Source: CAYTBN01 sp964436045
GTDB lineage: Bacteria; Myxococcota_A; UBA796; UBA9615; CAYRNR01
Assembly (NCBI GenBank): GCA_964436045.1
Contig: CAYTBN010000004.1
Location: 1 to 64,000 of the forward strand
Length of the DNA: 64,000 nucleotides
Reading direction: 5' to 3'
A program made the translations under genes and the position numbers. Shown in pieces: positions 50,273-58,894 of the stretch. The notes below the pieces were generated by a model. It was given only the letters and a program-made list of their open reading frames with translations, searched no databases and was not told where the DNA came from. The stretch's first letter is position 1. Every line of letters starts with the position of its first letter.

Positions 50273-51748
50273 ATGAGTGACCTGACCCTGTTCGACTCCC
50301 ACGTCCACCTGGGCGCCCCGCACTACCGCGACGACCTGGACCAGGTCATCGAGCGGGCCCGCGCAGCGGGGGTGGGCCAGATGGTGGTCATCGGCGCCGG
50401 ATACGGCCTCGAGGGCTGCCAGCGCGCCATCGAACTGGCCCGCCGCCACGAGGGACTGTACGCGGTGGTCGGTATCCACCCCCACGAGGCGGGGGACGTG
50501 GCTCCAGGAGACCTGGATCGGATCGTCCGCATGACCGCGGAACCCGAGGTGCTCGCCTGGGGCGAGATCGGGCTCGACTTCTTCCGCGACTGGAGCCCCC
50601 GGGACGCCCAGCGCCGGGTCTTCCGCGATCAGATCCGCCTCGCCCGGCGCCTGGACCTGCCGATCGTGATCCACAGCCGCGCCGCCGAGGACGAGAGTCT
50701 CGCGATCCTCGACGAGGAGCGGGCGTGGGACGGGCGCGTTCTGATCCACTGCTTCAGCCATGACTGGGAGTTCGCTCGCCGCGTGCTGGAGCGGGGGGGC
50801 TATCTGAGCGTGCCCGGGGTGGTGACGTACAAGAACGCCGGTGAGTTACGCGACGCGATCCCGCGGCTGCCCAACGAGTCCCTGCTGCTGGAGACCGACG
50901 GGCCATTCCTGGCACCTGTGCCCCGCCGCGGCAAGCGCAACGAGCCCGCGTTGCTGGTGCACACCGCCGAGGAGGTGGCCCGGCTCAAGGGGCTGGCGCT
51001 GCGGGACGTGGCCCGGGCCTCGACGCGGGCGGCGCGGGAGTTCTACGGGCTGGACAGGGGTGAGGAGCGGGAGGGCGCGATCGCCTACCAGATCCGCGAC
51101 AGCATCTACCTCAACCTGACGAACCGCTGCACGCTGTGCTGCTCGTTCTGTCACAAGTTCCGCGACTGGACCGTGGCGGGCCACTACCTCAATCTGCGCG
51201 GATACCGCCCGTCGGTCGGCGATGTGGTGCTGGCGGCCCGCCTGGCCGTCACCGACCACGCGGCCACCCGACTCGATCTGGAACGGGCCCGGGCGGCGGG
51301 ACTGCCCGGCGCCGACCTGAGCGGGGTCGAGGAGGTGGCCTTCGTTGGCTACGGCGAGCCCACCCAGCGCCTGGATGTGGTGCTCGAGGCGGCCCGGCGG
51401 CTGCGGGAACACGAGGGGGTCGGCCGGCTGCGGTTGGACACCGACGGCTTGCTGGACCTGCGCGAAGGGCGGGACGTGGTGCCGGAGCTGGCGGCGGCGT
51501 TCGACGCGATCACCGTGTCGATCAACGCCGCCGACGGCGCCACCTATGCCGAGCTGTGCCGCAGCCCCCACGGCGAGCAGGGGCTGGAGGCGGCGCTGGC
51601 CTTCCTGGAACGCTGCGTGGAGGCAGGCATCCCCTGGGTGCAGGGATCGGTGGTCGGGGTACCGGGGCTCGATATCGAGGCCTGTGCGGAACGGATCGAG
51701 GCCACTGGCGCCCGCTTCCGCGAGCGCGTCCATCACGTGATGGGGTAG
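50273..51748 (+). CDS. TatD-family metal-dependent hydrolase fused to a radical-SAM domain
   Basis: 491 residues. Residues 1-258 are a TatD hydrolase (LFDSHVHLGAPHY, VVGIHPHEA, LAWGEIGLDFF, VIHSRAAEDE, IHCFSHDWE, LLLETDGPF). Residues 270-491 are a radical-SAM domain with CX3CX2C as NRCTLCCSFCHKF (Cys286, Cys290, Cys293) and GYGEPTQRLD. TatD-linked radical-SAM proteins are known in deltaproteobacteria, separate or fused; their reaction is unknown. It ends the tmk operon, 10 bases after metG. Confidence 0.88.
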   Translation: MSDLTLFDSHVHLGAPHYRDDLDQVIERARAAGVGQMVVIGAGYGLEGCQRAIELARRHEGLYAVVGIHPHEAGDVAPGDLDRIVRMTAEPEVLAWGEIGLDFFRDWSPRDAQRRVFRDQIRLARRLDLPIVIHSRAAEDESLAILDEERAWDGRVLIHCFSHDWEFARRVLERGGYLSVPGVVTYKNAGELRDAIPRLPNESLLLETDGPFLAPVPRRGKRNEPALLVHTAEEVARLKGLALRDVARASTRAAREFYGLDRGEEREGAIAYQIRDSIYLNLTNRCTLCCSFCHKFRDWTVAGHYLNLRGYRPSVGDVVLAARLAVTDHAATRLDLERARAAGLPGADLSGVEEVAFVGYGEPTQRLDVVLEAARRLREHEGVGRLRLDTDGLLDLREGRDVVPELAAAFDAITVSINAADGATYAELCRSPHGEQGLEAALAFLERCVEAGIPWVQGSVVGVPGLDIEACAERIEATGARFRERVHHVMG

Positions 51749-51757
51749 CGAGGGTCG

Positions 51758-51895
51758 CTACTTCTCGGCCTTGTCCTTGTGGATCGGGAAGGCGGGGGTC
51801 GTGCCGTTGGCGCGGATGGCGCGCTTGCGCTCACGGCCCATCTTGTTGTCGCGCATCCGGCGCTTCGCTTTGGTCTTCTTCGCCAGCGAGGCCAT
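51758..51895 (-). CDS. Short basic protein (45 residues)
   Basis: ATG 51895 is preceded by a strong ribosome-binding site (GGAGGTGCCAA). The protein starts MASLAKKTKAKRRMRDNKMG and ends NGTTPAFPIHKDKAEK: a Lys/Arg-rich helix followed by a short conserved-looking TPAFPIH motif. It is likely to bind RNA or ribosomes, by analogy with other tiny basic proteins; I do not know the family by name. Convergent with the TatD fusion gene, 9 bases between stops. Confidence 0.75.
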   Translation of the reverse strand: MASLAKKTKAKRRMRDNKMGRERKRAIRANGTTPAFPIHKDKAEK

Positions 51896-51944
51896 TTGGC
51901 ACCTCCAGTGGAGCGGCGGATGGTAGGCCCCCGGAGCCGGGCCG

Positions 51945-53084
51945 TCAAGGGTTTCCGGCGCAGAGGTGATACGCCCGTACGACCGCCGAGGCGGCGCGGT
52001 CCACCTGGCCCACTGTGGTCGACCTTCCCAGTGACAGTCGAATCGCCCCCAGGGCCCTGTCGGTGTCGACCCCCATGGCGCTGAGGACCGGCGAGGGTCG
52101 TTCGCCGCCCTCGTGGCACGCCGAGCCCGTGGTGGCCGCCAGCAGCGGCGCGGCCTCGAGCACCGTGCTGCCGCGAACGGCGGGCAGGGAGAGGTTCAGG
52201 GTGTTGGGGAGGCAGCGACGGGGATCCCCGTTGCGGACGACCCCCGGGATGCCCGCGCGCAGCGCCGACCACAACCGGTCGCGCAGCTCCGCCTGGCGGG
52301 CCGACTCGTCGGCCATGGTCCGCTCGGCGATGGCGCAGGCCTCGCCCAGTCCAGCGATGTAGGCGACGTTCTCGGTACCGGGCCGCACCCCTCCCTCGTG
52401 TCCAGCACCCCGCATGAACGGCTGCAGCGGGGTTCCGGGCCGGACATAGAGCGCTCCGACCCCCTTGGGGGCGTACAGCTTGTGACCCGCGACGGTCAGC
52501 AGGTCCACCCCGAGTTCGTCGACGTGCGTCGGCACCTTGCCCACCGCCTGGGCGGCGTCGGTGTGGACGACCACTCCGCGTGCGCGGGCGGCGCGGGCCA
52601 GCGCCGCCAGAGGCTGCAACGTTCCGGTCTCGTTGTTGGCCAGCATCACGGTCAGCAGGGAGGTGTGGTCGGTCAGCGCGGCGGCGGCCGCCGCGGGATC
52701 GATCCGGCACTCCGCGTCCACAGGCAGGCGGGTGACCGACCAGCCCTGTCCCTCGAGCACGGCGCAGGGCTGCTCCACCGCCGGGTGTTCGATTCGCGAG
52801 GTGACCACGCCCTTCCGATCGGGGCGAGCCGCCGCGACACCGCGGATGGAGAGGTTGTTGGACTCGGTGCCGCCGGACGTGAACACCACGTGGGAGGGCA
52901 CGCAGCCCAGCAGCGACGCCACCTCCTCCCGGGCCCGCTCGACCGCTTCGTGGGCCAGCTGCCCGATGGCGTGCCCGCTGGAGGGGTTGCCGAAGTGGTC
53001 CCGCCAGAAGGGCAACATCCGCTCGACCACCTCGGGCAGGACAGGGGTGGTGGCGTTGTGGTCCAGGTAGATCAGGTCACTCAC
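51945..53084 (-). CDS. Cysteine desulfurase (NifS/IscS family)
   Basis: 379 residues from GTG 53084 (GGAGAG upstream). Starts IYLDHNATTPVLPEV. The PLP site is TVAGHKLYAPKGVGALYVRP, and the catalytic loop is TTGSACHEGGERPS (Cys323). It supplies persulfide sulfur for Fe-S clusters or tRNA thiolation. No scaffold gene is adjacent, so the pathway cannot be assigned. The short loop after the Cys resembles the NifS type. Confidence 0.93.
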   Translation of the reverse strand: MSDLIYLDHNATTPVLPEVVERMLPFWRDHFGNPSSGHAIGQLAHEAVERAREEVASLLGCVPSHVVFTSGGTESNNLSIRGVAAARPDRKGVVTSRIEHPAVEQPCAVLEGQGWSVTRLPVDAECRIDPAAAAAALTDHTSLLTVMLANNETGTLQPLAALARAARARGVVVHTDAAQAVGKVPTHVDELGVDLLTVAGHKLYAPKGVGALYVRPGTPLQPFMRGAGHEGGVRPGTENVAYIAGLGEACAIAERTMADESARQAELRDRLWSALRAGIPGVVRNGDPRRCLPNTLNLSLPAVRGSTVLEAAPLLAATTGSACHEGGERPSPVLSAMGVDTDRALGAIRLSLGRSTTVGQVDRAASAVVRAYHLCAGNP

Positions 53085-53122
53085 GACGCTCTCCGATCGA
53101 CGAAGGTAGCCCGATCCGATCC

Positions 53123-54031
53123 TCAGTCGCCGGACCACTCGCGGCAAGCGACGCGCCAGGCATCCAGGTCCAGGTGCTTGATCAGGGTGTCCAGGTCCAG
53201 GGCGTTGGCCTCGGGGCACAGGAGTTCGGCGAGGGCTTCGCTGCCGTACTCGATGGAGAAGACCGCCTTGCCCGCGGTGACGAACGGCATCAGCATCTCG
53301 CACTCGTCGTAGTGGAAACACTCCTCGTTGACGGCGAACTCGAACTCCGCCATCAGATCACCGATCTGGTCGAGGTCGTTCTTCAACCCGATGGCCAGTC
53401 CCCGCGCGTGGGCCTCGGCGGCCAGGAAGCGGTTGTAGTCCAGCTGGTCCTCGAAGCCGAACGAGAAACCCGGCTGATTGGTGTAGCCGTCGACGTTGTC
53501 CGGATCCACGGCGTCGCAGCCCCTGGCCACCGCGTGGTCCATCCGCGAGGCCATGATCGCCCGCACGTCCGGGTCGGTGACGTCCAGCCAGGCCTCGCCG
53601 GGCCACCCATCCAGGGGATTGCCGATGGCCTCCTCCGGGAACTGACCGGCATCGTCACGCCACTCCTCCCAGCTGCCCGCGCTGAAGTAGCAGACCAGGG
53701 CTGCGCCGTTCGCGACGATCTCGTCGATGGTGGCGTCCGGCGTGTCGAACAGGTCCACGTTGTAGGCGTCCACCCCCAGCGAGGTGTCGATGGGAAGGCC
53801 GCTGTACTGGATCTGCCAGGACGTCCCGGGGGCGGGCTGCCACAGTGCGGGGTCGCCGGTGGTGTCGTCGTCATCGCCCGTGGCGTCGTCGTCGCCCGTG
53901 GCGTCGTCGTCGCCCGTGGCGTCGTCGTCGGCGGTGGCGTCGTCGTCGCCCGCGGTGTCGTCGTCGCCACCGGGGCCCGGGCAACCCGTCGACAGCGCCA
54001 GGATCGCGAGCAACGTCGTGGCACACCTCAC
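53123..54031 (-). CDS. GH114-like (endo-alpha-1,4-polygalactosaminidase-type) lipoprotein
   Basis: 302 residues from GTG 54031 (GGAGGGTGTCCA upstream). Lipobox ALSTGC, then a linker of repeated GDDDAT units (18-bp DNA repeat at about 53880-53969), then a TIM-barrel domain: WQIQYSGLPIDTSLGVDAYN, VDLFDTP, LVCYFSAGSWEEWR, EAWLDVTDPDVRAIM, DAVDPDNVDGY, LAIGLKNDLDQ. This matches glycoside hydrolase family 114-like proteins, which act on alpha-1,4-galactosamine polymers. Its start overlaps the S9 peptidase stop (GTGA). Confidence 0.85.
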   Translation of the reverse strand: MRCATTLLAILALSTGCPGPGGDDDTAGDDDATADDDATGDDDATGDDDATGDDDDTTGDPALWQPAPGTSWQIQYSGLPIDTSLGVDAYNVDLFDTPDATIDEIVANGAALVCYFSAGSWEEWRDDAGQFPEEAIGNPLDGWPGEAWLDVTDPDVRAIMASRMDHAVARGCDAVDPDNVDGYTNQPGFSFGFEDQLDYNRFLAAEAHARGLAIGLKNDLDQIGDLMAEFEFAVNEECFHYDECEMLMPFVTAGKAVFSIEYGSEALAELLCPEANALDLDTLIKHLDLDAWRVACREWSGD

Positions 54032-56022
54032 TGGACACCCTCCCCATCCGCCGCGCCGGGCTCGGCTGCCACCAGGAATCGATCGAGGAACAGGAACATC
54101 ACCTCGAATAGGTAGTCCCGATTCGGTTTCTTGCGGAAGCCGTGGCCCTCGTCCTCGGCCAGCAGGTACCAGACCGTGTTGTCCTCGCCGCGGACGGCCT
54201 CGACGATCTGCTCCGCCTCGCTGGCGGGCACCCGCGGATCGTTGGCTCCCTGGACCACCAGCAGCGGCACGTGGATGTCCCCCGCGCGGGTGGTCGGTGA
54301 GATGGACTCCAGGAACGCCCGCATCGACGGATCCCGCTCGTCGCCGTACTCGACCCTTCGCAGGTCGCGCCGGTATTCCTTCGTGTTCTCGAGGAAGGTC
54401 ACGAAGTTGGAGATGCCGACGTAATCGACGCCGCAGCGGATCCGGTCGCCGTGGTGGATCAGGCTGGCGAGCGCCATGTATCCGCCGTAGGACCCGCCGT
54501 AGACCGCCACCCGCGAAGGATCCAGGTCGTCCTGGGTGGCGATCCAGTCCAGCAGGGCGCCGATGTCGCGAACCGAATCCTCGCGCAGCGTCCCGTCGTC
54601 CAGCTGCCGATAGGCCCGCCCGTACCCCGACGAGCCGCGGACGTTGGGCTGCAGGAAGCAGACCCCCATCTCCTCCACCAGGTAGGTCCAGCTGGACAGG
54701 AACCGCGGCGTGGACTGGCTGGCGGGCCCCCCGTGGATCCGGATCAGCACCGGCCGGGGGCCCGGGAACCGCTCCGGGTCGGGCCGGGTGATCAGCAGCG
54801 GGATCGAACGTGGGGCGCCGTCCAGCCCGTCGAAGGTCGGGTAGTCGACGACCTCGGTGCGTGGGAAGGCGTCGGCGTTCAGGCCGCCAACCTCCGAGAA
54901 GGTCCAGCGCTCCAGTCGACCGCTGTCCACGTCGTAGGTGGAGACGTCGCCCGGGGTCCGGTCGGTGCTCTGCCACAGGGCCAGCTCGTGGGTTCCCGGC
55001 CGGAACAGCAGGTTGCCCACCTGCCCCACCGGCAGCTGCGGCGCCGGCAACTCGGTCCCGGCCGCGAGATCCACCAGGTGCAGGACTCCCTGTCCACCCC
55101 GGTTGACCACGTAGGCCGCGAGCATGCCGTCTTCGGTCACCGCGTAGTCGGTCACGTCCCACGGTTCGTCCACGCTCAGGGGCGTGTAGCGGCCCCCCGC
55201 CAGCTCGATCACGCCCAGGCGGATGAATTCGCCATCCCGATCGGTGACCACGAAGACCCGGTCGCCGTCGTGGGCAAACTCGGCGCCCCGGTAGGCCACG
55301 GTCCGCTGCCCCTTGCGGACGACGCCGGCCAGGGCGCGGGCCTCGCCGCTGGCCAGGTCCAGCAGGTGCAGTTCGCTGTGCTCGACGGACACGTAGCGGC
55401 GCAGCAGCAGCGCAGTGTCGTCGGGGGACCAGTCCAGCACGCTCCAGGCGCCCTCGCGCTCGGCGACGGCGCTGCGGGAGGCGGGATCGGCCGGATCCAT
55501 CAGGTAGATGTCGTAGTCCTTGCCGTTGCGGGCCGTGGACGTGAACGCCAGTCGATCCCCGGCATGGTTGAAGGTCGCGGCGCCATTGCGGGACTCCCCA
55601 TCGGTCAGCAGGGTCGTCGAGCCATCCCGCAGGTCGGTGCGGAAGATCTGGTACATCTCGCTGCCACCCACGTCCTTGAGCAGGACCAGCGATGCACCGC
55701 CCGAGGCGGGAACGAACGCCGCGTCGCGAACCGGCTCGGGGAAGAACGTCAGCTGGCGGCGCGCCCCGCCCGGCTGGGTGACCACGTGGATCTGGGTGGT
55801 GTCCCCGAAGCGGGTGCCGATCAGCAGCTCCCGGCGGGTCGGATGCCAGTCGAAGTGGTGGGCCGAACGGGCATTCTGGTACCGCGCCACCTGTGCTTCC
55901 AGCTCGGCCGGGATCTCCGGGATGCCCTCGATCCGGACGTCCTCCGGTGGCGCGGCGGCCGCCGTCCCGGGGCTGCACAGCAGCACCAGCAGGGCAACGG
56001 TGGCGGAGGTTCGGGCGAGCAT
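54028..56022 (-). CDS. Exported S9-family peptidase (prolyl oligopeptidase type)
   Basis: 664 residues from ATG 56022 (GAGGGAGGACCCG upstream); an in-frame ATG at 56049 is possible but less fitting. Signal peptide RTSATVALLVLLCSPGTAAA. A seven-bladed propeller-like N-terminal region (to about residue 400) precedes an alpha/beta hydrolase with Ser in VYGGSYGGYMAL, Asp in VVQGANDPRVPA and His in EDEGHGFRKK. It likely cleaves short peptides in the periplasm or outside the cell. Co-translated with the GH114-like lipoprotein. Confidence 0.9.
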   Translation of the reverse strand: MLARTSATVALLVLLCSPGTAAAAPPEDVRIEGIPEIPAELEAQVARYQNARSAHHFDWHPTRRELLIGTRFGDTTQIHVVTQPGGARRQLTFFPEPVRDAAFVPASGGASLVLLKDVGGSEMYQIFRTDLRDGSTTLLTDGESRNGAATFNHAGDRLAFTSTARNGKDYDIYLMDPADPASRSAVAEREGAWSVLDWSPDDTALLLRRYVSVEHSELHLLDLASGEARALAGVVRKGQRTVAYRGAEFAHDGDRVFVVTDRDGEFIRLGVIELAGGRYTPLSVDEPWDVTDYAVTEDGMLAAYVVNRGGQGVLHLVDLAAGTELPAPQLPVGQVGNLLFRPGTHELALWQSTDRTPGDVSTYDVDSGRLERWTFSEVGGLNADAFPRTEVVDYPTFDGLDGAPRSIPLLITRPDPERFPGPRPVLIRIHGGPASQSTPRFLSSWTYLVEEMGVCFLQPNVRGSSGYGRAYRQLDDGTLREDSVRDIGALLDWIATQDDLDPSRVAVYGGSYGGYMALASLIHHGDRIRCGVDYVGISNFVTFLENTKEYRRDLRRVEYGDERDPSMRAFLESISPTTRAGDIHVPLLVVQGANDPRVPASEAEQIVEAVRGEDNTVWYLLAEDEGHGFRKKPNRDYLFEVMFLFLDRFLVAAEPGAADGEGVQ

Positions 56023-56078
56023 CGGGTCCTCCCTCGACAGGGAACCCATCCTACCGCAGCCCTCGCCCAGCGCGGGAG

Positions 56079-56122
56079 TTGTCGACGGACGTCCGGCGAC
56101 CTATTCTCTAACCTATTCTCTA
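56079..56122 (+). promoter_or_regulatory. Promoter with tandem TATTCT boxes ahead of the 59-residue gene
   Basis: TTGTCG (56079-56084), 17 bases, TATTCT (56102-56107). The 10-mer CTATTCTCTA occurs twice in tandem (56101-56110 and 56113-56122), so either two overlapping -10 boxes or a duplicated operator is present. The divergent S9 peptidase gene begins nearby on the other strand. Confidence 0.45.
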
Positions 56123-56153
56123 GTGTCTGGTCCCATCACGAGGAGGACAAACC

Positions 56154-56333
56154 ATGGCAGCCAAAGTCGAGATTCTGAGCGCGGGCAAGATCGCCAAAGA
56201 GATCGGCGCCAAGCCGGCCCAGGTCAAGAAGGCCATCGCCGACCTGGCCCTCGAGCCCGCCAAGGTCAGGGGCGCTTGCAAGTACTACGATCAGGGCCAG
56301 ATCGCCCAGATCAAGACGTCCATCGGTGGCTAG
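56154..56333 (+). CDS. Small helix-turn-helix-like protein (59 residues)
   Basis: ATG 56154 follows AGGAGG by 7 bases (a good ribosome-binding site). The sequence begins MAAKVEILSAGKIAKEIGAK and goes on VKKAIADLALEPAKVRG, with a C-terminal YYDQGQIAQIKTSI. This looks like a short winged-helix or HTH unit (IAKEIG-PAQVKKAI resembles the recognition pair). Similar very short proteins occur in deltaproteobacteria without known function. DNA binding is inferred. Confidence 0.75.
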   Translation: MAAKVEILSAGKIAKEIGAKPAQVKKAIADLALEPAKVRGACKYYDQGQIAQIKTSIGG

Positions 56334-56600
56334 CTAGCGCGGATCCCCATCGCCGGGGGGTGTTCGCGGACGGAGGCGCCCGCCACCAGATGTTCCGCGA
56401 TGATTCGCTCCAGAACCTCTGGTGTGCAGCCGTGGTACCAGCTGCCCTCGGGGTACACGACCGCGATGGGCCCGTGACGGGCATACCCGGAGACAGTCCA
56501 CCTTGGATCGGTAGATCCCGCCCGCCCCCACGGCAACTTTCTGCGCGCCCGCGGCAAGGTTCTGCCCGTTCCCAGGCGCCACGATCTCCCCGGTCCACCC
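56334..56600 (-). pseudogene. Remnant of a [2Fe-2S] thioredoxin-like ferredoxin
   Basis: The C-terminal part reads HGPIAVVYPEGSWYHGCTPE then VLERIIAEHLVAG, a good match to the end of thioredoxin-like [2Fe-2S] ferredoxins (C-GP-V-YPEG-WY-VTP pattern). The Cys-bearing segment just before it (YRSKVDCLRVC) is in another frame; deleting one C from the CCC run near 56483 would join them as CLRVCRHGPIAVVYPEG. Upstream I cannot find the first cysteine pair convincingly, so the N-terminus is degraded or absent. No start codon is assigned. Confidence 0.5.
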
Positions 56601-56651
56601 GCAGATCTCCGGATCGCTTGACGTCGGCCCAAATCAAGATACTTGCGATTC

Positions 56652-56666
56652 TGGCACAGCCCTTGC
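56652..56666 (+). promoter_or_regulatory. Sigma-54 promoter of the acidic lipoprotein gene
   Basis: TGGCACAGCCCTTGC matches the -24/-12 consensus TGGCAC-N5-TTGC exactly, with GG and GC ten bases apart. It lies 76 bases upstream of ATG 56743 on the same strand. Sigma-54 transcription needs an enhancer-binding activator; no activator gene is in the window. Confidence 0.7.
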
Positions 56667-56742
56667 GAACCCACCCGTTCCGACCGCGATACGGCGGTAG
56701 ACAATCGAGCACTGGAACACAGCGCTGAACTCGGAGGCCATC

Positions 56743-57165
56743 ATGCATCGCTTCATCATCTCCGCCACGCTCCTGGGCCTGGTCGCCTGCGATCTGCCGA
56801 GCAAGCTGATCGACATCACCGGCGATTGGAAACTGGAACTCACGGACGCGGAGGCCTGTCTCATCGAACTCGAGGTCGAGCAGGACGGCGACAAGCTCGA
56901 AGGTGATGCCCTGGTCGAATGCCGGGTCTACTTCTGGATTGGCGACGAGCAGTATTACTACGACCTCGAGGAAGACAGGGTCGAACTGGACGGCGAGATC
57001 GACCTGGACGACGGCGAGTTCGAGATCGAGCTCGAGTTCTACGACGACTACTTCGAGATGAACATCGAGATCGTCCTCGAGGGCGAGGTCGACGGCGACG
57101 AGATGGACGGGGATGTCGAGATTCTCGGCGACGACTGGGGCAGCTTCAAGGGCGAGCTGGACTGA
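56743..57165 (+). CDS. Acidic lipoprotein
   Basis: 140 residues; ribosome-binding site GGAGG 6 bases before ATG 56743. Lipobox ATLLGLVAC. The mature part is dominated by alternating acidic beta strands (LTDAEACLIELEVEQDGDKL, FEIELEFYDDYFEMNIEIVL, EGEVDGDEMDGDVEIL), like a small calycin or beta-barrel with a WKLEL-type opening (TGDWKLELTD). A possible disulphide links two cysteines (EACLIE, ALVECRVYF). Function unknown. It is controlled by the sigma-54 site and precedes the papain-family gene. Confidence 0.75.
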   Translation: MHRFIISATLLGLVACDLPSKLIDITGDWKLELTDAEACLIELEVEQDGDKLEGDALVECRVYFWIGDEQYYYDLEEDRVELDGEIDLDDGEFEIELEFYDDYFEMNIEIVLEGEVDGDEMDGDVEILGDDWGSFKGELD

Positions 57166-57261
57166 GCAAGTCCCCGCGACGAGATCCCGGCACCTTCACC
57201 ATCCAGAACCCTGCCCCCCATTCCAGGACGACCGCGACACCGATCACCACGGAGACCGACA

Positions 57262-58791
57262 ATGCCACGCACTCAGGACGATTCGAATCGACTTCCGACG
57301 CCAGCGCGTTTCTCAGGTCCGCGACTCGCCGGGTTGGCCCTGGCCACGATCCTGGGTATCTCGAACTCCGGCGCCCGCGCCGACGAGCGCGATCCGGTCG
57401 ACTTCTTCGAGACTCTGCAGGACACCATCGACACCCGTGGCGCGCGCTGGACTCCACGGATGACACCGGTGGCCGCACTGAGCGTGGAGGATCGGGCCCG
57501 GCTGCTGGGAGCTCGCCTGCCGGAGCGGGACCCCGCCCACGAGGGCGGGATGATGGGCGTGGACGGTTTTGCGACGCTGCCGCCCACCCTGGACTGGCGC
57601 GACAACGGCGGTGATTTTACGACCGAGGTGAAGAACCTGGCCTCCTGCGGCTCCTGCTGGGCGTTCGCCTCTCTGGGGGCGATGGAGGCGCGCTACGCCA
57701 TCCAGACCCAGGACCCCGGGCTGAAGCTGGACCTCTCCGAGCAAGCGATGGTGTCTTGCTCCAGTGGAAGCTGCGCGGGTGGATACATGGACGAGACCCT
57801 GGACTTCCTCGTGTCCACCGGTACGACCACCGAAGGCTGTATGCCATACGAAGCGGACGACGGCATCTCCTGCGCCGAGGCCTGCACTTCCTACGATGCC
57901 CACCCCTTCCGCGCGACGGGCTGGGAGTGGGCCCCCGACGACCGCGAGGAGATCAAGCTCCGGCTGGCCGAGGGTCCCGTGATGGCAGGGTTCGAGGTGT
58001 TCGAGGACTTCATGTACTACGGTTCGGGTGTGTACGAGCACACCTGGGGTGAGACGGTGGGTTACCACGCGGCGACCCTCGTCGGCTGGGACGATGTGGA
58101 GGGGTGCTGGATCGCCAAGAACTCCTGGGACACCTCGTGGGGCGAAGCCGGCTGGTTCAGGATGGCGTATGGCCAGTGTTCGCTGGAACAGTATGTGTTC
58201 GCCATCGACGGCGTCGACTTGCCCTCCTGCACTTGCGAGGACCTGGACGGCGACGGTTTCCCCTCCGCCGACTGTGACGATCCCAACTGCGGGTCGGCCA
58301 ACGACCGTGACGATGGCGATCCGGAGACCCATCCTGGCGCGCCGACGGTGTGCGACGGCATCGCCGACAACGATTGCGACGGCGAGGCCGATCCCGACGA
58401 GCAGGATGCGGACGCAGATGGTTTCAGCGCCTGCGACGGGGATTGCGACGACAATTCCGTCACGCTCAACCCCGACGATCTGGACGGCGACGGGTACTCG
58501 ACCTGCGAGGGCGACGAGGATGACGAGAACTCGGGAATCTACCCCGGCGCGGATGTCGACAGCGGCGGCGACTGGGAGGAAGAGGACCCGACGAAGGACC
58601 CGTATTGCGACGAGACGAACGGCGCGCTGTCGTGCGAGGACGAGGGCGGCCAGCGGTCCGGCTGCTCCTGCGACGAGGCCAGCACTTCGCCCGGAAGGAG
58701 CGGGCCGATCGTCATCCTGTTGTGCTTGATCCTGCTGGCAGGAAACCGCGCTGCGGGAAACCGCGCGCGCCGCGAATCGCCGGCCCCCTGA
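57262..58791 (+). CDS. Papain-family (C1) cysteine protease with MopE-like tail and surface-sorting signal
   Basis: 509 residues from ATG 57262 (GGAGA upstream). Signal-like segment LAGLALATILGISNSGARA. The propeptide runs to about residue 105. The peptidase has Cys132 (ASCGSCWAFASLGAME), His269 (VGYHAATLVGW) and Asn287 (IAKNSWDTSWGEAGWF), a complete papain triad. After about residue 320 come Asp/Cys-rich metal-binding repeats of the MopE type (CDGIADNDCDGEADPDE, DLDGDGYSTCEGDEDDE). The end reads GCSCDEAS, a hydrophobic helix (GPIVILLCLILLAG) and an Arg tail, like MYXO-CTERM. Likely a cell-surface or secreted protease. Confidence 0.88.
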   Translation: MPRTQDDSNRLPTPARFSGPRLAGLALATILGISNSGARADERDPVDFFETLQDTIDTRGARWTPRMTPVAALSVEDRARLLGARLPERDPAHEGGMMGVDGFATLPPTLDWRDNGGDFTTEVKNLASCGSCWAFASLGAMEARYAIQTQDPGLKLDLSEQAMVSCSSGSCAGGYMDETLDFLVSTGTTTEGCMPYEADDGISCAEACTSYDAHPFRATGWEWAPDDREEIKLRLAEGPVMAGFEVFEDFMYYGSGVYEHTWGETVGYHAATLVGWDDVEGCWIAKNSWDTSWGEAGWFRMAYGQCSLEQYVFAIDGVDLPSCTCEDLDGDGFPSADCDDPNCGSANDRDDGDPETHPGAPTVCDGIADNDCDGEADPDEQDADADGFSACDGDCDDNSVTLNPDDLDGDGYSTCEGDEDDENSGIYPGADVDSGGDWEEEDPTKDPYCDETNGALSCEDEGGQRSGCSCDEASTSPGRSGPIVILLCLILLAGNRAAGNRARRESPAP

Positions 58792-58894
58792 TGGGAGTCA
58801 CTCTTCCTCTCTGGCCGGGTGGATTTTTCGAGGCATGTGGCCAAGACCGGGGGCGGCAGGTAGGCTGAGGCGGTAGCGTCGAGAGGACGGAATC

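Noticed and set aside
53880..53969. 18-bp tandem repeat resembling a regulatory iteron array.
   Set aside because: It lies inside the GH114-like lipoprotein gene and simply encodes the GDDDAT linker.
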